A stretch of 6,574 nt of DNA from Thermoplasmata archaeon (GCA_030042855.1 JASHYU010000031.1:1-6574); one strand, 5' to 3'. Shown: positions 1-5,010, numbered from the stretch's first letter. A program made the numbers and translations. Notes: generated from the letters alone by a model not told the origin.

Positions 1-1
1 C

Positions 2-430
2 GCCCGCCGGGAGGTCTGGCAGGCGGTGCGCCGGGCGAGCCGGGAGCACCGGACGATCGTCCTCACGACCCACTATCTCGACGAGGCCGAGGCGCTCTCG
101 ACCCGCCTCGCCCTCGTGGAGCGGGGCCGCGTCATGCTCGAGGGGGCGCCCGCGGACCTGCGGGCGCGCGTCCGCTACCCGTACCGCGTCGTGATCCAGG
201 GCGCCTACCCCCGGGAGGACCTCGACCCGCTCGGCCAGGTCTCGGTCATCGAGGGCGGGTATCTCGTCTTCGCGCGCGAGGCCGAGGCGCGCGAGATCGC
301 GCGGCGCGCGCTCGAGCGGGGGGTCCGCGTCTCGCTCGGACCGGTGAGCCTCGAGGACGTCTTCCTCGAGGTGGTCGGCCGCTCGATCGAGGAGGAGGCC
401 CCGCGCGAGGACGGGGAGGCGGAGGCGTGA
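2..430 (+). CDS. ABC-2 type transporter ATP-binding subunit, C-terminal part (5' end outside window)
   Basis: This is the nucleotide-binding subunit of an ABC-2/DrrA-like exporter. It would hydrolyse ATP at the inner face of the membrane to drive the permease encoded next. The reading frame is open from base 2, so the gene begins upstream; 142 residues plus the stop are visible. The fragment opens with RREVWQAVRRA, which in this family follows the Walker B/D-loop. Then comes IVLTTHYLDEAEAL with the H-loop histidine (visible residue 24), then LALVERGRVMLEGAP, the usual end of the catalytic domain. The last 80 or so residues resemble the small C-terminal accessory domain of DrrA/CcmA-type ATPases (LEDVFLEVVGR). 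Walker A and the ABC signature lie outside the window. The stop codon overlaps the permease start (GTGA, 427-430), typical of translationally coupled exporter pairs. Substrate unknown; drugs, lipids or polysaccharide are common for the family. Confidence 0.93.
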   Translation, partial: ARREVWQAVRRASREHRTIVLTTHYLDEAEALSTRLALVERGRVMLEGAPADLRARVRYPYRVVIQGAYPREDLDPLGQVSVIEGGYLVFAREAEAREIARRALERGVRVSLGPVSLEDVFLEVVGRSIEEEAPREDGEAEA

Positions 431-1173
431 GCGAGCGGAACCGCCTGCGCTCCGTGCTGACGCTGGTCTGGCTGAACGGGGTCGTCCCGATCCGCGACCA
501 GCCGCTCTACGTCCTGAACATGCTCGCCTCCCCGCTCTCGTTCCTGTTCTTCATCACGATCGTCTCGCGGGGCGCCCTCGTCGCCTACGGGATCACCGGC
601 GGCATGGTCCTCCTGATGCTGTCGGTCGGGACGGGGCTGCAGTCCGACCTCACGCACTACCGCACCGACCTCAAGTTCCAGGACGTCGTCGTCGCCTCGC
701 CCGTCGAGGCGCCGGTCTACGTCGGCGGGATGGCCCTCAGCGAGCTCGTCTACTCGCTCCCCGGCCTCGCGGTCTTCGTCGCGTTCTTCGTCGGGGCGGG
801 GTTCGCGACCTTCGAGACGGTGGCCGTGCTCACCGGCGTCCTCGTCCTCGTCTGGGCGTTCGCGAGCGCGCTCGCGTTCACGCTCGCGACGTACTTCCGC
901 GACGTGCGCGAGACGTTCCTGTTCAGCCCGCTGATCTCGCTCGCGCTGACGGTGCTCCCGCCGGTCTACTACCCGATCTCCGCACTTCCCGCCTGGGCCC
1001 AGACGGCCGCGCGCTTCTCGCCGACCACCTACGCCGCCGCGCTCGTGCAGGGCTCGGTCCACCTCACGCCGATGACCGAACGCGCCGCGGTCCTCGACTG
1101 GGCGGTGCTCGTCGGATTCACGGCCGCGCTCTTCCTGCTCGCCGCGGCCAAGGCCCGGTGGAAGGAGCCGTGA
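427..1173 (+). CDS. ABC-2 type transporter permease
   Basis: This is the membrane subunit that pairs with the preceding ATPase to form an exporter. The 248-residue protein has about six hydrophobic segments, near residues 28-48, 52-72, 104-125, 130-153, 165-183 and 223-241, as expected for ABC-2 permeases of about 250 residues. The cytoplasmic loop around 73-98 (FQDVVVASPVEAPVYVGG) and the late motif FSPTTYAAALVQG (197-209) are typical of the DrrB-like family. The GTG start at 427 overlaps the ATPase stop by four bases and is preceded by a purine-rich stretch (413-425, GGGGAGGCGGAGG) that can act as Shine-Dalgarno. There is no signal peptide beyond the first membrane segment. The cargo cannot be read from the sequence. 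No clear terminator follows; the next gene has its own TATA box. Confidence 0.93.
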   Translation: MSERNRLRSVLTLVWLNGVVPIRDQPLYVLNMLASPLSFLFFITIVSRGALVAYGITGGMVLLMLSVGTGLQSDLTHYRTDLKFQDVVVASPVEAPVYVGGMALSELVYSLPGLAVFVAFFVGAGFATFETVAVLTGVLVLVWAFASALAFTLATYFRDVRETFLFSPLISLALTVLPPVYYPISALPAWAQTAARFSPTTYAAALVQGSVHLTPMTERAAVLDWAVLVGFTAALFLLAAAKARWKEP

Positions 1174-1221
1174 GCCCTCCGACCGTCCTCCCGGCCGCTC
1201 CGGTGCGCTCGGACGAGCGAG

Positions 1222-1231
1222 GACTTATCTA
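1222..1231 (+). promoter_or_regulatory. TATA-like promoter of the zinc-ribbon gene
   Basis: The AT-rich patch GACTTATCTA stands out in a very GC-rich intergenic stretch, with purines just upstream (GAGCGAGG) where an archaeal BRE would sit. Its centre is about 28 bases before the ATG at 1255. That matches archaeal TATA-to-start spacing for a leaderless transcript. Inferred from position and composition only. Confidence 0.55.
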
Positions 1232-1254
1232 CCGGACGACGGGTGGGCCGCGCG

Positions 1255-1494
1255 ATGCTTTCGTTCGCGGATCTCCGCACCTTTTCCAACTCCGACGAGC
1301 GGTTCTCCCGGTGCCTCGAGTGCGGACGGAGCCTCGTGCTGCTCCCCGACGACCGTCGGGGCGGCGTCTGCTTCGACTGCCTCACCCTCTCGGTCGCCGG
1401 GCCGAAACCGTGCCCGGACTGCGGGACGGTGATCCCCGCCGAGGACCGGTCGATCGGCTGCGCGAATTGCCGGTGGTATCCTCCGCCGGACTGA
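1255..1494 (+). CDS. Small protein with two Cys4 zinc ribbons, function unknown
   Basis: A 79-residue soluble protein with eight cysteines arranged as four CxxC knuckles: Cys20/23 (CLECG), 39/42 (CFDC), 53/56 (CPDCG) and 69/72 (CANC). The even spacing suggests two tandem treble-clef or rubredoxin-like zinc ribbons, each built from two knuckles. There is no membrane segment or catalytic motif. In archaea such proteins often bind nucleic acid or act as small subunits or adaptors, but nothing here fixes a role and I do not recognise the family. The ATG at 1255 is preferred over an in-frame GTG at 1243, because the TATA box at 1222-1231 would start transcription at about 1250-1255, giving a leaderless mRNA. 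The Cys pattern and codon use support a real gene. It stands alone between the exporter and the tRNA. Confidence 0.8.
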   Translation: MLSFADLRTFSNSDERFSRCLECGRSLVLLPDDRRGGVCFDCLTLSVAGPKPCPDCGTVIPAEDRSIGCANCRWYPPPD

Positions 1495-1516
1495 CCGCGC
1501 CTCCCCCGTTCCCCGC

Positions 1517-1526
1517 CAAGTTTATC
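1517..1526 (+). promoter_or_regulatory. TATA-box promoter of tRNA-Ser
   Basis: CAAGTTTATC is the only AT-rich patch in this gap and resembles an archaeal BRE plus TATA box. Its centre lies about 34 bases before the mature tRNA 5' end. Transcription would therefore start near 1548, leaving a short leader for RNase P to remove. It probably also serves the GAF gene downstream, which shows no TATA box of its own. Confidence 0.6.
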
Positions 1527-1556
1527 GGCCGCCTCCTCTCGTCCGGCCCAGGGCGT

Positions 1557-1674
1557 GCCGAGGTGGCTCAGTCCGGTACGGCGCGAGTCTGGAAAGCTCG
1601 TGGCGGAATACGCCTCGGGAGTTCAAACGCCGAGGACGGCCGACCCGTCCCCGCGGAGATTCTCCCCCTCGGCG
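1557..1674 (+). tRNA. tRNA-Ser(GGA) interrupted by an intron in the T-loop
   Basis: Seven perfect acceptor pairs join GCCGAGG (1557-1563) to CCTCGGC (1667-1673), with discriminator G at 1674 as in archaeal tRNA-Ser and no encoded CCA. The D arm spans 1566-1582 with GG at 1575-1576. The anticodon stem CGAGT/GCTCG (1584-1588/1596-1600, one G-U pair) holds loop CTGGAAA with anticodon GGA at 1591-1593, which reads serine codons TCC and TCT. The long class II variable arm has stem GGCG/CGCC (1602-1605/1611-1614). G15 (1571) can pair with C48 (1616). The T stem GGGAG (1617-1621) finds its partner CTCCC only at 1662-1666, so the T-loop is split by 33 extra bases. Removing 1628-1660 gives a normal TTCAAAT loop and an 85-nt tRNA. 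A standard tRNA search with a short-intron or 37/38-only model may miss it. Likely cotranscribed with the GAF gene. Confidence 0.92.
1628..1660 (+). other. 33-nt tRNA intron at position 59/60 with a relaxed bulge-helix-bulge fold
   Basis: The intron sits between T-loop positions 59 and 60. A relaxed bulge-helix-bulge can be drawn. The T stem (1617-1621/1662-1666) is the outer helix and 1659-1661 (ATT) is the 3' bulge. The central helix pairs 1622-1625 with 1655-1658 (U-G, U-A, C-G and an A/G mismatch). The 5' bulge is 1626-1628 (AAC), and the short inner pairing is G1629-C1654 and C1630-G1653. Cutting after the second base of each bulge yields exactly this intron and a TTCAAAT loop. Deeper inside is a clean 6-bp hairpin, GGACGG/CCGTCC (1634-1639/1645-1650), with loop CCGAC. 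The boundary could shift by a base or two (for example giving TTCAATT). The length is 33 nt in every version that leaves a 7-base loop. Confidence 0.82.
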
Positions 1675-1717
1675 CTGCCCCTCCCCGGCGAACGTCCCGC
1701 GCGGAGGGAGACCGCCG

Positions 1718-2182
1718 ATGAACGTCCCGTCCGGGGAAGCGACCGAGCGCCTCTCGGAGCTCGCCGGGGTCCTCCGACGCGCCGGGCGTGCGGAGGCGCT
1801 CGTCGCGACGTGCCGGTGGCTCCGCGCCACGTGCCCGAGGTACCGCTGGGTCGGCGTCTACGTGCTCCGCGGCGACTCGCTCGACCTCGCGGCGTGGGAC
1901 GGTCCCGCGGCCACCGACCACACGCGGATCCCGGTCGATCGTGGCGTCTGTGGCCGCGCGGCCCGGGAGGGTCGGACCGTGCTCGTCGACGATGTGCGAT
2001 CGGCTCCCGAGTACCTCGCCTGCTTCCTCGAGACCCGGGCCGAGATCGTCGTGCCGATCCGGACCCCGGGCGCGGTGCTCGGCGAGATCGACATCGACGG
2101 CAACGAGGTCGCGGCGTTCGACGGCTCGGACCAGGCGTTCCTCGAGCGCGTCGCGGAGCGCCTCACCGAGTACGTCGCGTGA
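1718..2182 (+). CDS. GAF-domain protein, probable free methionine-(R)-sulfoxide reductase
   Basis: A single-domain GAF protein of 154 residues, the size of fRMsr enzymes, which reduce free methionine-R-sulfoxide in the cytoplasm using thioredoxin. Family motifs appear in order: RIPVDRGVCGRAA (70-82), VLVDDVRSAPEYLAC (88-102), RAEIVVPI (107-114), GEIDIDG (122-128) and the helix FLERVAERL (141-149). Cys78 and Cys102 match two of the three conserved cysteines of the E. coli enzyme (Cys94 and Cys118). Glu109 and Asp125/Asp127 fit the substrate-binding acids. The third cysteine, normally in a GPxAC segment just before the GRGVCG motif, is absent: here the segment reads GPAATDHT. The ATG has a good Shine-Dalgarno, GGAGGGAG at 1703-1710, 7 bases upstream. 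The gene starts 43 bases after the tRNA with no TATA box between, so it probably shares the tRNA transcript. The alternative is a ligand-sensing GAF protein without reductase activity. Confidence 0.8.
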   Translation: MNVPSGEATERLSELAGVLRRAGRAEALVATCRWLRATCPRYRWVGVYVLRGDSLDLAAWDGPAATDHTRIPVDRGVCGRAAREGRTVLVDDVRSAPEYLACFLETRAEIVVPIRTPGAVLGEIDIDGNEVAAFDGSDQAFLERVAERLTEYVA

Positions 2183-2933
2183 GCGACGGCGCCCGCGCCG
2201 CGCGGGCGAGGCGACGGTCCATCGCGCGGAGGGCGTCCGCGAGCGCGCGGTCCGCCCGGAACGGGGGGGCCGGCCGCGCCCGGCCGCGCCGGACGAGGAC
2301 GGCGAGATCGTCCGAGATGTGGGCGAGCGCGCGCCCGACCTCGTCCACGATCGGTAGATCGGCGGTCCGGCTCGTCCTCGACAGCGGGTTGAGGTCGATC
2401 GAGATCACCCGCTGGCCGCGGGCCCGCAGGGCGCTCGTGCGGTCCCCGTCCTCGAGCGGGACGAGGCAGACGTCCGCCCGGAAGATCCCGCGGCGATCCA
2501 CCCACGCCCGGTCCGACGGGAGGCCCGGAAGGCGCGCGTCGGGCGTCACGCCGAGGACCGAGCGCACGCCCGCCCGCTGGAGCGCCGCGGCGACCTGGCG
2601 CGCGCGCCGGGGCGTCCGGTGGAAGAGGTTCACCTCGACCCCGAGTCGCGGCAGGGTCCCCGCGAGCCGGGCGACCGCCTCCGCCGCGAGCGCCGCGACG
2701 TTGCCGTTCACGCTCACGACCGGCCGCTCGGCTGCCCAGAGCCAGCGCGCGGCCACGCGCTCCGCCCGACGGGCGCTCGGCGTCGTCCGCTCGCCGAGGA
2801 AGTAATCGAACGCCTCGCCCCGCCCGTGCGCGAGGAGCCCTTCGGGGACGACGAGCCCGCGGCGCAGGGCGGCCGCGAGCCGGGCGCGGACGACGAGGCT
2901 CCGATAGCGCGGATGGCGCGGAGACAGGCGCAT
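2163..2933 (-). CDS. Archaeal 4-phosphopantoate--beta-alanine ligase (phosphopantothenate synthetase)
   Basis: This cytoplasmic enzyme joins 4-phosphopantoate and beta-alanine using ATP to make 4'-phosphopantothenate. With pantoate kinase it replaces the bacterial PanC/PanK steps of CoA synthesis in most archaea. The 256 residues match the family's length (about 250-260) and its conserved blocks in order: SPRHPRYRSL near the N-terminus (4-13), GLLAHGRGEAFDY (32-44), PVVSVNGN (71-78), EVNLFHRT (100-107), GVTPDARLPGL (128-138), PLEDGDRT (159-166) and the strong block ISIDLNPLSRTSRTA (177-191). No key block is missing; the last dozen residues are Arg-rich and variable. The HPRY position supports the ATG at 2933. 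It begins 13 bases after the upstream coiled-coil gene and has no clear Shine-Dalgarno, so translation is probably coupled. Its last 20 bases overlap the end of the GAF gene on the other strand. Pantoate kinase is not in the window. Confidence 0.95.
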   Translation of the reverse strand: MRLSPRHPRYRSLVVRARLAAALRRGLVVPEGLLAHGRGEAFDYFLGERTTPSARRAERVAARWLWAAERPVVSVNGNVAALAAEAVARLAGTLPRLGVEVNLFHRTPRRARQVAAALQRAGVRSVLGVTPDARLPGLPSDRAWVDRRGIFRADVCLVPLEDGDRTSALRARGQRVISIDLNPLSRTSRTADLPIVDEVGRALAHISDDLAVLVRRGRARPAPPFRADRALADALRAMDRRLARAARAPSLTRRTR

Positions 2934-2946
2934 CGCCGGGGGCGGA

Positions 2947-3687
2947 TCAGCCGCTCGGCGGCGGCAGCTCCGGGGGGTCCGAGGTGGGGGTCTCCTCGGT
3001 CTCGGCGAGCCGGCTCTCGAGGGCGGCGATGCGCTCCTCGAGCGGCTGGAGCCCCTCCTCGAGCACTTTCGTGAGCGCGAGCTTGAGGCTCTCCTCGAGC
3101 GCGACCATGTCGCGCCCGAGGTCGATGATCCGGCGGGCGTTCTCGTTGAGCAGGAGGCGGCTCTGGGTGGAGACGCGGTAGGTGTCCGCGAGGTCCTTCG
3201 TCAGCTGATGGGACGACTGCGCGAACGCCTCGATCGAGTCGCCGACCGGCTTCCACTTCGCGTCCAGGTTCTCGCCGAGGCGGGCGACCAGGCGCTCGCC
3301 GGCAGAGTCGATCCCGGTCGTGATCTCCCGCGCGACCCGGTCGGTCACGGTCGACTCGAGGCTCCCGAGGGTATGGTGCACGTCTTCGACGAGCCCCCGG
3401 TTGGCGGTCTCGAGCCGCTGGACGCGGTCGTCGATCGACTGGAGGCGCGCCTGGAGGTTCGTGTACGCCGAGTTGATCAGCGCGTCGAAGTGGCTCTGGC
3501 TGGACTCCTCGGCCCGGAGGAGCAGGTGGAGGACCCAGTGTTCCCGGCCCTTCGTCTCCCCGATCGGGCTCTTGTCGAGCCGGTCCCGGACCTCCCGATC
3601 GTCGATGAGCGCCTGGAGCTCCTTCAGGACCTCGAGGCGGAGGGAGGGGGTGGGACTGCCGGTGGCCGGCGCCGGACGACCCGCCAT
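2947..3687 (-). CDS. Coiled-coil protein of unknown function
   Basis: I do not recognise this 246-residue protein. After a flexible Pro/Ala/Ser-rich start (1-15) come helices rich in Glu, Arg and Leu. Residues 57-135 and 190-229 show heptad-like spacing (for example LQARLQSIDDRVQRLE and LQPLEERIAALESRL), so a long helical, probably oligomeric rod is expected. The conserved-looking core KGREHWVLHLLLRAEESS (46-63) precedes the coils. Residues 230-246 are an acidic, Pro-rich tail. There is no signal peptide, membrane span, cysteine pair or catalytic motif, so it is likely cytoplasmic. The ATG at 3687 lies about 28 bases from TATATA (3713-3718, minus strand), which fits a leaderless start. It is first in an operon with the CoA ligase gene 13 bases downstream; whether the two are functionally linked is unknown. 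Codon use and length support a real gene. Confidence 0.82.
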   Translation of the reverse strand: MAGRPAPATGSPTPSLRLEVLKELQALIDDREVRDRLDKSPIGETKGREHWVLHLLLRAEESSQSHFDALINSAYTNLQARLQSIDDRVQRLETANRGLVEDVHHTLGSLESTVTDRVAREITTGIDSAGERLVARLGENLDAKWKPVGDSIEAFAQSSHQLTKDLADTYRVSTQSRLLLNENARRIIDLGRDMVALEESLKLALTKVLEEGLQPLEERIAALESRLAETEETPTSDPPELPPPSG

Positions 3688-3710
3688 CGAGGAGCGATGG
3701 GTGAAGCAGC

Positions 3711-3720
3711 GGTATATAGG
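3711..3720 (-). promoter_or_regulatory. TATA box of the coiled-coil/CoA-ligase operon
   Basis: CCTATATACC on the minus strand is the most canonical TATA box in the window. It is centred about 28 bases before the ATG at 3687, giving a leaderless or 1-3 nt leader transcript. The core TATATA is symmetric, so direction is set by the flanks and by the gene on the minus side. Known archaeal promoter geometry supports it; no experimental start is available. Confidence 0.72.
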
Positions 3721-3760
3721 TTGGCCGACGAAGTCCGCTCCGGCGACCTCGACGGTCGAT

Positions 3761-3772
3761 GGGCCCGGGCCC
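3761..3772. repeat. 12-bp perfect palindrome in the intergenic gap
   Basis: GGGCCCGGGCCC is its own reverse complement. It is followed on the plus strand by CGGTTTTA (3773-3780), so it resembles a weak hairpin-plus-T terminator pointing rightward, although no plus-strand gene precedes it. It lies between the acyl-CoA dehydrogenase stop and the TATA box of the next minus-strand operon. At this GC content such a palindrome may be chance; a regulator-binding site is another possibility. Confidence 0.35.
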
Positions 3773-3806
3773 CGGTTTTACGTCGTGCGAGGCCCGACCG
3801 GGGTCC

Positions 3807-3818
3807 CCGATCGATCGG
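3807..3818. repeat. 12-bp perfect palindrome just after the acyl-CoA dehydrogenase stop
   Basis: CCGATCGATCGG is self-complementary and begins 5 bases beyond the minus-strand stop codon at 3824-3826. In the transcript it could fold as a short stem (CCGA/TCGG), but no U-run follows in the minus-strand direction, so it does not look like a standard archaeal terminator. Role unknown. Confidence 0.35.
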
Positions 3819-3823
3819 TCCCA

Positions 3824-4978
3824 CTAGGATCCGAAGCCCGGACCGAGCAGCTCCTCGGCGATGATGAGCCGTCGGATCTCGGAGGTCCCGGCGCCGATCT
3901 CGAGGAGCTTCGCATCCCGCGCGAGCCGCTCGAGGGGCAGGTCGCGCATGTAGCCGTAGCCGCCGTGGATCTGGATTGCCTCGAGGGCGCCGCGGGTCGA
4001 CGCCTCCGAGGCGAACGTGAGGGCCGCGGCGGACGCCCGGCGGCTCCGGTCGTCGGAGGTGACCGCGTCGAGCGCCCGGTAGAGCAGGAGGCGCGACGCC
4101 TCGAGGTCGGTGTACAGGTTCGCGAGCTTCTCCTGGATGAGCTCGAAGCGGCCGATCTTCTGGCCGAACTGCTCCCGCTCCCGGGCATACGCGACCGAAC
4201 GGTCGAGGCACTCGGCGAGGATCCCGACGGGGATCGCCGCCAGGACCGCCCGCTCGATGTTGAGGCCGCTCATCATGATTCGGACGCCGTCGTTCTCCTC
4301 GCCCAGGCGGTCCGCGACCGGAACGCGCGCCCCCTGGAACGCGAGCTCGCCGGTCGGGGAACCGCGCATCCCCATCTTGTCGAGGCTCTTCGCGACCGAG
4401 ACGCCCGCGGTGCCGCGGCGCACGAGGAAGGCGCTGATCCCCCGCGAGCCGCGGTCGGGCGCGGTCTTGGCATACACGAGGAGCGCGTCGGCCACCGGTC
4501 CGTTGGTGATGAACTGCTTCGAGCCGTCGAGCACGTACGCGTCGCCGTCGCGCACCGCGCGGGTCCGGAGCGCGACGGCATCCGAGCCGGCGCCGGGCTC
4601 GGTGAGGGCGAGCGCGCCGATCGTCTCGCCGCGCACCGCCGGCGGCAGGAACTCCTCCCGCTGCCGATCCGAGCCGTTCTGGGCCAGGTTGTTCGCGAAC
4701 AGGTTCGAGTGCGCCCCGACGCTGAGCGAGAGCGCGGGGCTCACCCGCGCGATCTCCTCGAGCACGATCGCCTGGGCGCGGTAGGAGAGGCCGAGCCCGC
4801 CCCACTGCGGCGGGATCGTGAGGCCGAGATAGCCCTCGTCGCCGAGGCGACGGAAGACGTCGCGCGGAAAGTAGTCCTCCCGGTCCATCCGATCGGCGAC
4901 GGGGGCGATCTCCCGGCGGGCGAACCTCCGCACCGCGTCCTGGAGCTGGAGCTCCTCCTCCGTCAGGGCGAGCTCCAT
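3824..4978 (-). CDS. Acyl-CoA dehydrogenase, isovaleryl-CoA-dehydrogenase-like
   Basis: This FAD flavoenzyme introduces an alpha-beta double bond into acyl-CoA and passes electrons to electron-transfer flavoprotein, in fatty-acid or branched-chain amino-acid breakdown. Its 384 residues are full length for the soluble family. The N-terminal helical domain has MELALTEEE and [15 protein letters not shown] (50-64). The middle beta domain has signature [10 protein letters not shown] (124-133) and [11 protein letters not shown] (156-166). The C-terminal domain has [17 protein letters not shown] (266-282), [11 protein letters not shown] (336-346) and [11 protein letters not shown] (360-370). The Glu found before GTSE in short- and medium-chain enzymes is Ala363 here. 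The base instead appears to be Glu242 in [10 protein letters not shown], the position used by isovaleryl- and long-chain enzymes. The ATG at 4978 is chosen over GTG at 4990 because a TATA-like box is centred about 26 bases upstream of it. No ETF or ligase gene is nearby, so the substrate is inferred by resemblance. Confidence 0.94.
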   Translation of the reverse strand: MELALTEEELQLQDAVRRFARREIAPVADRMDREDYFPRDVFRRLGDEGYLGLTIPPQWGGLGLSYRAQAIVLEEIARVSPALSLSVGAHSNLFANNLAQNGSDRQREEFLPPAVRGETIGALALTEPGAGSDAVALRTRAVRDGDAYVLDGSKQFITNGPVADALLVYAKTAPDRGSRGISAFLVRRGTAGVSVAKSLDKMGMRGSPTGELAFQGARVPVADRLGEENDGVRIMMSGLNIERAVLAAIPVGILAECLDRSVAYAREREQFGQKIGRFELIQEKLANLYTDLEASRLLLYRALDAVTSDDRSRRASAAALTFASEASTRGALEAIQIHGGYGYMRDLPLERLARDAKLLEIGAGTSEIRRLIIAEELLGPGFGS

Positions 4979-5000
4979 CGCGAGGTGCACGACGCGGGCT

Positions 5001-5010
5001 CCATATCAGC
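5001..5010 (-). promoter_or_regulatory. TATA-like promoter of the acyl-CoA dehydrogenase gene
   Basis: On the minus strand the stretch reads GCTGATATGG, an AT-rich island in a GC-rich gap, centred about 26-28 bases before the ATG at 4978. This predicts a leaderless mRNA beginning at that ATG and argues against the upstream GTG at 4990 as start. Position and composition only. Confidence 0.55.

Noticed and set aside
205..1062. A 285-codon open frame on the minus strand opposite the permease
   Set aside because: Its translation is an Arg/Glu/Asp/His-rich low-complexity string typical of the antisense of GC-rich genes, while the plus strand encodes a clear membrane permease.
1557..1635. A shorter tRNA ending near GCCGAGG at 1629-1635
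   Set aside because: The bases after TTCAAAC cannot complete the T stem or pair with the 5' acceptor; both partners appear only at 1662-1673.
2271..2291. Tandem CCGGCCGCGC-like repeats near the end of the CoA ligase gene
   Set aside because: Only two short GC copies, coding for an Arg/Pro-rich variable tail; consistent with base composition rather than a functional repeat.
1555..2805. A 416-codon plus-strand open frame running through the tRNA, the GAF gene and the CoA ligase region
   Set aside because: It crosses a structured tRNA and two well-supported genes in other frames, and its product is Arg/Ala/Ser-rich without any recognisable motif.
3713..3780. A small plus-strand RNA driven by the symmetric TATATA and ending at TTTTA
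   Set aside because: The TATA core is symmetric and a palindrome precedes the T-run, but the product would be about 40 bases with no further support, and the minus-strand gene explains the promoter.
3759..3827. A 22-codon plus-strand ORF in the intergenic gap
   Set aside because: Too short, Gly/Pro-rich from a palindrome, no Shine-Dalgarno, and not distinguishable from chance.
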